From assembly GCA_977017575.1 (NCBI GenBank), contig CDRNVI010000138.1:1-64000 (forward strand): DNA of 64,000 nt, written 5' to 3'. Under the pieces are notes generated by a model. It was given only the letters and a program-made list of their open reading frames with translations. It had not been told where the DNA came from and searched no databases. Of this stretch, positions 56,401 through 64,000 are shown piece by piece (position 1 is the first letter of the stretch; each line of letters starts with the position of its first letter). Position numbers and translations under genes: made by a program. Source of the DNA: Paramoeba atlantica (lineage: Eukaryota; Discosea).

Positions 56401-59400
56401 TCTCTCTCTTTTTTATTTCTTTCTTCTCTTTTAAATTCCTTTTTTTAACCCCTGACCCTCTCTCTCTTTCCCTCTCTCTCCTTTTTCTTTTTTCTCCACC
56501 ACAGGAAAGACGACAGTGTGTCAAATATTGGCGGAATTATACAAAATTAAACTTCACACTTTAAATTGTCACCAACACACTGATACATCTGATTTATTGG
56601 GTTTTTCTCTCTTTTCTTTTCTTTCTCTTCTCCTCTCTTCTCCTCTCTTCTCCTCTCTTCTCCTCTCTTCTCCTCTCTTCTCTCCCTCAAAGATTCTCGA
56701 TTTAATTCAAAATCAAAAGGTTCTCTGCGCCCAGTCCGTGGAAAAGACCAAATTCGGATCAAATTGTGTTCCCTATTGCGGGCAATTTTTGAAGAATCAT
56801 TTCAAAAAATGGATGAGAGTCACAATGGAGAGGAAGAAGGAAAGAAAAGGAGTCACGGTGGTGTCACAAGGGATGACTTGGAGGTTGGGATTAAGAGTTT
56901 GAAAAATGGGGAAATTGGGCGGGGTATAATTTCTACCTTTGAAAAAATTGTTAAAAGTGGAAAAGGAAAGAAGAATTTGAGTGATGCTCAGAAGATTATG
57001 GCTGAGGTTTTGATTTTTTTTTCTCTTTCTTTCTCTTTCTCTTCATTTCTCACGTAAATAATAGTATCGTTCTCTCTTTGCATGGCATGATGGGCCAGTA
57101 GTACAAGCAATGAAAGAGGGTGGTCTCTTTTTGATGGATGAAGTCAGTCTTGCTGAAGATTCTGTTTTAGAGAGAATGAATAGGTTTTCCACTCCCCCTC
57201 ATATCCCTTCTCTTTCTTCTCTCTTTCTCCTCTTCCATTTTTTTCTCTCTCCTCCCTCTCTCTCCTCCCCCTCTCTCCTCCCTCTCTTTCTTCCATTTCT
57301 AAAATCCCGAAATCAGTATCCTGGAAGCAGACAGAACACTAGTATTACCAGAGAAAGGAGGAGAAGTCATCTGCCAAATTGTGGGACACCCCTCTTTTCG
57401 TGTTGTTGCTACTATGAATCCTGGTGGTGATTTTGGAAAGAGAGAGCTTTCTCCTGCTTTGAGAAATCGGTTTGTATTTTTTTTTGTTCTTTTTTTTTTT
57501 TGGGGGGGGGGGGGATTTAAATTAGAATGAAAATACTTTTTTTGAAATGGATATTTTAAAAAAAAATCTTATAAATACCCAACAGATTCACCGAAACCTG
57601 GGTTCCAAATGTGGACAACCGTGATGACCTCTTACAAATTCTCTCAGAAAGAATGAAAATTCCCAAAACAGTCAATCCAAATTTTTCCTGTGAAATAATT
57701 GGAGGAAGAATTTTAGATTTTATTGATTGGTTAAAAAAAGAGAAAAATTTAACTCGTTTGGTTGTCAGTTTGAGAGATCTTTTGACTTGGATTCAATTTT
57801 TGAATGTTTGTTTTGATGATCTTTCTTCTTCTTCTTCTTCTTCTCGTGTTTTGAAGTGTTCTATTTCTTCGATTGATGAAGCGTGTGTTCATGGCGCTTT
57901 TTTGGTCATTTTAGATGGGTTTGATTTTTACTTTTTTTTTTCCTTTTTCATTTCAGATTTCTTTCTTCTTTTTGCTAATTTTTTTTCGTAGGCTTGGGAC
58001 AACTGGATCAGGCATTTTTTCGGTTGAAAATGTTCTCTCTCTTCAAAAAGAGTCTGTTCAATTTTTAGTTCATCATTTAGACCAATTGCAGCAAACCCGA
58101 ATTTTAAAATCTGTTGGTTTTGAAATTTCAAAGACAGAAGAGAGAGAAAAGGAGAGAAGAAAGGGAGATGATGAAGATCAGTGTATTCCTCAATTTCGTC
58201 AGTTTGGAAATGTGACAACTTTTGGAATTGAGCCGTTTTATATTGAGTGTGGCGGGATTCCTGATAAGGGAGTCAATTATTCGTTGTGTGCTCCAACAAC
58301 GTCACGGAATGTGTCACGATTGTTGAGGGGTATGCAATTGCCTAAACCTTTGTTGCTTGAAGGATCTCCTGGTGTTGGGAAAAGTATTTGACTTTTTTTT
58401 TTGTTGATGAAGAGAAAGAGGAGAGAGAAAAAGAGAGAAATTGAAATTTTCTAATTCATTTTCCTTTCTCAGCATCTCTCGTAATTGCGCTTGGTAAATC
58501 AGTTGGAAAAAATATTGTTCGAATCAACTTGTCAGAACAGACAGATATAATGGATTTACTTGGTTCTGATCTTCCTGTTGAGGGTGGGTCTGGTGGTGAG
58601 TTTGCATGGAGAGATGGAATCCTTCTTTCAGCAATTAAAGCAGGTCCATTTTTTTTTTTTTAATTGAAAAATTTCTTTTCAACTCCTAATTTCATTTTCA
58701 TTAAACAAAAAACAAAAAAAAACAGGAGATTGGGTCTTATTAGATGAATTGAATCTTGCATCACAATCAGTGCTAGAAGGACTTAATGCAATTCTTGACC
58801 ACAGAGCATCCATTTTCATTCCAGAACTTGATCGATCTTTCAATTGTCCACCAGGATTTCGTGTATTTGCTTGTCAAAATCCTATCTCACAAGGAGGTGG
58901 TCGAAAAGGACTCCCTAAATCATTCCTCAACCGATTTACTCAAATTTACATTGATCCTCTCTCTTTTGATGATTATGTTTTTATTTTGGGGCAGTCGTTT
59001 GAGTCTCTTCCAAGCGAGCTTCTTTCCAAAATGGTTACTTTTAATTCTCTTCTTTTGGAGGAGGTCCAAAAGGGAATAGTGGGGCGAGTGGGTGGACCTT
59101 GGGAGTTAAATTTACGAGATTTGGTTCGGTGGGGAGAATTGATGGTTGCGTCACAATCAGAGGAAATGGGGTGGAATCCTGGAGATTTTTTGGATATGAT
59201 TTATTTACAAAGAATGCGGACTATTACTGATCGTCAAGAAGTGGTTAAGATTTATAATCAAGTTTTTTCGAATGCAAAACTTTCTCTTTGTTCTGAGACA
59301 CTGACTATTCGCCCTGTTACTGACGATGATGAGGATTCTATGTCTTCAAAATTGAAGAATTACAATCGAATCCGAATTCTCCCTTCCTATACCCAGATTG

Positions 59401-62400
59401 GAGGAACATTTCTTCCACGTGACGCTAGCCGTCCTCCTGCAACCTCTGATTTATCGACAATTCATCTTGATCCACCCCCTCTACTCGCTCTTCCCCCTCA
59501 ATTGAGCATGGCGGAACACGTTATGAAGTGCGTTGAAATGAATTGGATGCCAATTTTAATTGGTCCCGCAGGAAGTGGAAAGACGTCACTCATTAGATAT
59601 TTGGCAAAGTTGTCTGGGAGGGTATTAGATGTTTTTGCAATGAATAGCAGTGTTGATACCATGGAACTTTTGGGTGGATATGAGCAGGTGGAAGAAGGGA
59701 GATATCGAAGGCGGGTGATTGAGATTTTGTCCGATGTTGTTGAATGTCTTTTAAGGTGTTTATTATTGAGGTTTTATCAAGGTGAAGTGGAGGGTTTGAA
59801 GCGTCATAGTAATGTTGATGCAACATTGAGTGCTGTAGGAGAGGGTCAGGTTTGTTTGGATAAGATGAATGAGATTTTGGATTTGTGGAGAGTTGTCAGG
59901 TTTCATCATCTTTCTTCTTCTTCTACTCCTTCTTCTTGGAAGGTGAAGAAAGAGATGGTGTTGCAGCTGTTTGGGTTGATTGAAAAAACTTCAGTTTCAT
60001 TTTTCATTCCAATTCCAACAACTCCCAACACTCAGAACAAACAAGAAGAATCGGAAACATCTTCTTCTCTCCCTTCCTCTCTCTTCTTTAACCACACAAT
60101 CCACAAAACATGTTCGTCATCCCCTTCACTCCAAGAAACAAAAGCAACCATTCAACAATGGGCCGACATCCTCGCCGAACAGAGCGTCTCGGGAAAATTC
60201 GAGTGGGTCGATGGGATGCTCCTTCGAGCGATGCGAGATGGCCACTGGCTATTAATAGACAATGTCAATTTTTGTGCTCCAACAGTATTGGATCGTCTCA
60301 ATCCGTTAGTAGAACCAGGCGGCTCCCTAATTGTAAATGAAAGAGGCACACTCTCAAATGGGGAATTACATGTGGCAAAACCTCATCCAAATTTCCGGTT
60401 ATTTTTGACTATGGATGCGGCGAGTGGGGAGGTGTCACGTGCAATGAGGAATCGGGGAGTCGAGATGGTGATTCTTCCCCCTTGTTCGTCAAGTGCTGCG
60501 GCTGGTTCTTTCTTTTTTCTTTTTTGTTTTCACTTCTCTCCTCTTGATTTAACATTTTTTATTCTTTTTTAGATACACTCATCAAAGCCGAAAAAGTCCC
60601 TCCAGTTTGGTCATCCAATCTTCTCCACATTCATAAAATCTCAATGGAATTTCTCTCAAATCTCTCCTCATCTACACACAATGATTCAATCCGTCAACTG
60701 CTTCAATGTGTTCGGTTAACAATTCAGCAACTTGAGTTAGGGAGTCACGTTTCTTCTTCGCTTTGTCACTCAATTTATCAGGTTTATGGTGGAGATGTAG
60801 TCACGTTTTTGAGAGAGGGAGAGAGAGAGAAGGAAAAAGAGGAAGGAGAGAATGTGGTGATGGAAGAGAGAGAATCTTCTCTTTCTTCTTCTCTTTCTTC
60901 TCTTTCTTCTTCATCTATCTCGACCCACTCTCTTCTCTGTGGTTGGAAAGAGTTCTCTCCTTCTCTATTTCAAGATTCTTCTCTCTCCTCTCTCTCTTCT
61001 TCTGTCTCTCTTCTCTTTGATGTTTCTTCTCTTCTCGCCAACCAATATCTCTCCTTTTTGTTTTGGAAAGAGAGAGAAGAGAAAGAAGAAGAAAAAGAGA
61101 AAGAAAGGAGAGTGATGGTGAAAGAATATATTGAAATAGATCCTTTGTGTCTTCGTTCTGTTGAACCCTCTCTTCTTTCTGAAATCTCTTGTCCTTCTTC
61201 TCTCTCTCCTTCTTCTCCTTCCTCTTCTTCTTCTTTCCCATTCTCTACTCTCTCTACTCTCTCTTGTCAAGTTCCAAAAGAACCTCTCTCACCTTTAAAA
61301 GGAGTCTCTCTTGAGAATTTAGGAACAATTTTGGTTTCTTTGATTGTCGAAATTATCCCTTCTTCTCTTTCTCCTCTCTCTTTTCTCTCTTCTTCTTCTT
61401 CTTCTCTTCCTCTCTCTTCTTCCCAAAAAGAAGAACTTTCGAAAATGATTCTTCTTTCTCTCACTCCAGTTAAAACAATTTTGAAAATTTCAAGAAAAGT
61501 GAGAGCGGAAAGAAAAATTGAGAAGGGAGAAAAGAAAATAAAGAGAGAAGGAGAAGAAGAAAAAGAGACTGAAAGAGAGAGAGAAGAGAGAGAGAAAGAA
61601 GAGAGGTGGGAGAGAAAACTTTCTCTTTTTGTGGAGCAAGTGGAGTGGGGTGTTTCTGCTCTTTGTTTTGTTTATCAAAACGACGCAGTTTTTTCTCTAC
61701 AAAATGTAGTAAAGGAGAAATTGTTTTCTTCTCTTTCTTCTTCTTCTTCTCTTTCTTCTTCTCTCTCTCCTTCTCTCTTTCTTCTTACAGATCAACCTCT
61801 TGACGTGTTTCAAAATGAGCCTCTCTTTCGTCAATTATTTGGTTTTTTTTCTTTATTATATTTTCTTCTTTTTTTTCTTTTCATTCTCTTTCTTTTTCTG
61901 ACACTACTCAAAAAAGGGAGAGAGAGAGAAGAGAGAGAAAAGAGAAAGAGAGGATTTGCGCCTTTGTTTCCTTCAACAGATACAGCTCTCTTATTGTGTG
62001 GAGAGAGAAGAGAGAGAGAAGAGAATAGTGAAGGAGAGAAAGAAGAAGAAATATCTTCTCTTTCATCTCTTTCTTCTCTCTTGAAGTTGGCATATTTTCT
62101 CTCTTTTCAAGAGAAAAAAGAGAAGTTTCTTTTTGAGAGGTTTCTTTTTTTATTTCTTTCTTGAATTTTTCTTCTTCTTTGTTGTTAATACAATTTCTTT
62201 TTTTTTTTTTATTTTTTAGTGCAACATCAAAAGAAGATGAAGACAAAACACTGCTTCAAATGTCACGTGAAACCTATTTCCAAAAATTGGACCCCTCCGA
62301 TCTCCCTCCTCTTCTCTCTCCCCTCATACAAAATCTCTACCCTTTTCTCCTCTCTCTTGACAATCTTCTCTCTTCTCTCGTCAAAAAATCAGCTTCTTTT

Positions 62401-64000
62401 CTCCCTTCTTCTCTCTCTTCTTCTTCTTCTTCTTCTTCTCTCTTCCAAGAAAAATTTATTCAAAATCTCATCTCCCTTTTTGAATTAAGGGTCTATTTAT
62501 CAGATAATCTGGACCAAAGAAAGTTAAATAAGCCCACCCTCTTAGATATATGGAACACTCTCTCTCTTCATGTCAAACAATTATTAGCCCCAATTCTGAG
62601 CAATGACCCTAAATCTAATTCGTCATCTCTCACAATTGCAAGAGTGAGAGATCTCCCTGTTTCAATTTCAGGACCCAATTTTTCGGCTCTTCTTCGTGAC
62701 ATCTTCCACACCACTGGTACAAACACAAACCTTGAGCACTTTTTGCATTTTTATAATGCATTTGAGGAACAAATCTTCCTGTTAATTCGACCAGAAACTT
62801 CCATTATTTCGACCCCTCGATCTGGTGGGAAGAGCGCTCTCTTGGGTACATTATCTTCGACGATTATGGCAAATTATCAAAAAAGGTGTGGTAATGTGGC
62901 GACATTTCGGTGCCAACTTTTATTTTTACTTTTTGAGAGATTGAAGAGAGTGTCTAGAGATTTATTTTCACATCGAAATGATCCCTTTAATATGGATGGA
63001 AGTTTTAGTGACCCGCTTCCATTAGCTGTGCGTCTTCAAAGTGACACCAAATTTTCTCAAAAAAGGGGAGACATTCACGAGTCGATTTTAGAGGGAATTG
63101 GGACCATTTGGAAACTGAATGGTGATCCTGGATTTGTGGCTGCCATTCGATCTGTTGAGGAAAGAGAAGAAATAAGAGAAGAACAAAGTGATGGAGAGGA
63201 TTCGTTTATTCAGAGAGTTTTGAAGAAAATTCAAGGGAGCGGTTTTGGTCAAGTTATCACAGATTTTTCATCGAAAGTTGATTTATTGCGTTCTGTCACA
63301 AAGGTGTGTGAATTTTTGGAAAAAGATGTGGCTGGTTTTTCTTCTGTGACTGCTCTTTCGAGCGTGACACCATCGTTGTTTAAGGGGGAAATTCTTCCAG
63401 AGTTAGGTCGATTCCAATTTAAACCTGAGCTGGTGGGACTTTTTGAAGATTTACATTCGTTGCGAACTCAATTTTCTGTGACTCCTCAACTCTTACATCG
63501 TGTTATGCGTCACTTTTCTCAATTTGAGAAATCAACGGTGTTGAGTGGAGACGGAGAGACCCTTTCTTCTTCTCTTTCTTCTTCTCTTTCCTCTCTTTCT
63601 GAAATGGTCGCACATATTCTCAATTTAGGGGGAGGTTTGATGAAAGGGACCATACCCCCCACTGACTTTGTCCCCTTTTTATTATTATTGTGGGAATTGA
63701 ATCAAAGTGAAGAAGAGAGAAGAGAGAAAGAAGAGAATACTCTATCAAAGGTTTGAATTCTTGGTTTTGTAAAAAAATAATTGAAGAAAAAAAAAACTAA
63801 TTTCTTGAAATAGAGAGAGAAAAAGAAAGCACTTCGATTGGGTGGTGTTTTTGAAGAAATTGACCATTCTTTTTCCTCTCGTTTGTGGGACTCACCATTC
63901 TCTTCTCTTTTGCCATTATTGGACCAGGTTTTCCTTTCTTTCTTTTTAATTAATCCCTTCTCAAAATTTCATAATTTAAAAATATTCTTTTTGCAAAACC
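48616..64000 (+). CDS. MDN1: Midasin, six-AAA ribosome-assembly ATPase (3' end outside window)
   Basis: ATG 48616 opens MKFFAWDVRPSLKTLVE; the gene runs off the right edge. After a low-complexity N-terminal region come six AAA modules. Their Walker A motifs are GIPGSGKS (50260), GETGAGKT (52520/52665), GPTSSGKT (54655), GETGCGKT (56365/56505), GSPGVGKT (58365/58473) and GPAGSGKT (59560). Walker B-type motifs include LLDEINLASPE, VLDELNLAPSD, FLMDEVSLAED and LLDELNLASQS. AAA6 has LLIDNVNF, Asn replacing the catalytic Glu, as in other midasins. From 60570 onward the Ser- and Glu-rich linker begins. At least twenty introns are present. Midasin removes assembly factors from pre-60S particles. Ser runs and Lys/Glu/Arg runs (49820-50140) are unusual insertions. 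The C-terminal acidic and MIDAS regions are not in the window. Confidence 0.95.
50885..50970 (+). repeat. Polypyrimidine minisatellite in a midasin intron
   Basis: TTTCTCTCTTCTC-type units are repeated about five times just before the acceptor preceding the PGALTQAVVEGKWILIEDI exon of AAA1. The tract ends in C-rich sequence (CCCCCCAATCCAG) at the acceptor. Confidence 0.75.
52535..52592 (+). repeat. (TTTTTA)n tract in the AAA2 P-loop intron of midasin
   Basis: About nine copies of a TATTTT unit follow the donor directly. The intron (52534-52657) falls inside the Walker A motif of AAA2. A near-identical (TTTTTA)n tract lies in another midasin intron at 55335-55400. Confidence 0.8.
56608..56692 (+). 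repeat. 10-bp CTCTTCTCCT minisatellite in a midasin intron
   Basis: The unit CTCTTCTCCT is repeated about five times after TTTTCTTTTCTTTCTC, within an intron of AAA4 following HTDTSDLLG. The sense strand is pure pyrimidine. Confidence 0.8.

Overview
The window is the left end of a linear nuclear chromosome from a microbial eukaryote. It opens with about 815 bp of C-strand telomere repeat (CCCTAAA, i.e. TTTAGGG read outward), passes through a repeat-rich subtelomere to about 11.2 kb, and then enters a dense, intron-rich array of conserved eukaryotic genes. Introns are GT..AG with long sense-strand T/C tracts, and coding regions carry many serine runs written in TCT/TCC. TTTAGGG telomeres occur in several unrelated lineages and a Frizzled-like receptor occurs in several protist groups, so I do not name a species.

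Layout. 1-815 telomere. 816-3392 low-complexity subtelomere. 3393-8911 remains of a DNA transposon whose core (4585-8111) looks like a P-element/THAP9-type transposase broken by in-frame stops. 9276-9541 (minus) a tRNA-Ser(AGA) whose two halves are separated by about 182 bp holding a near-perfect 36-bp inverted repeat. 9584-11224 an element bounded by long inverted repeats. 11377-13301 Frizzled-like 7TM receptor (+). 13530-15684 TBC1D22-type Rab GAP (+). 15840-20269 multipass membrane protein fused to a class 3 lipase (-). 20536-28029 DNA polymerase epsilon catalytic subunit (-). 28165-29021 HAD hydrolase (+). 29258-29788 TRAP-gamma/SSR3 (-). 30297-31423 N-terminal methyltransferase NTM1 (+). 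31534-32231 ISCU (-). 32607-33212 universal stress protein (+), followed by decayed tandem copies of its own 3' end. 34191-38952 TBC1D23 (+). 39124-40130 ribosomal protein eS10 (-). 40563-42225 proteasome subunit RPN7 (+). 42305-43099 V-ATPase subunit F (-). 43504-46649 LRR protein with a Cys-rich region (+). 46937-47945 MAF1 (-). 48616 to beyond 64000 midasin (+, 3' end outside the window).

Most neighbours alternate strand, giving divergent pairs that share short promoter regions (POLE/HAD about 135 bp) and convergent pairs with very short 3' gaps (RPN7/VMA7 about 79 bp). The genes are housekeeping functions (replication, ribosome assembly, translation, proteasome, vesicle traffic, Fe-S assembly, V-ATPase, Pol III control) and do not form one pathway. 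The most unusual signals are the interrupted tRNA-Ser, the inverted-repeat element beside it, the transposase relic, the lipase fusion, the decayed duplications after the USP gene, and introns sitting in or at the edge of the ATP-binding P-loop in five of six midasin AAA modules.
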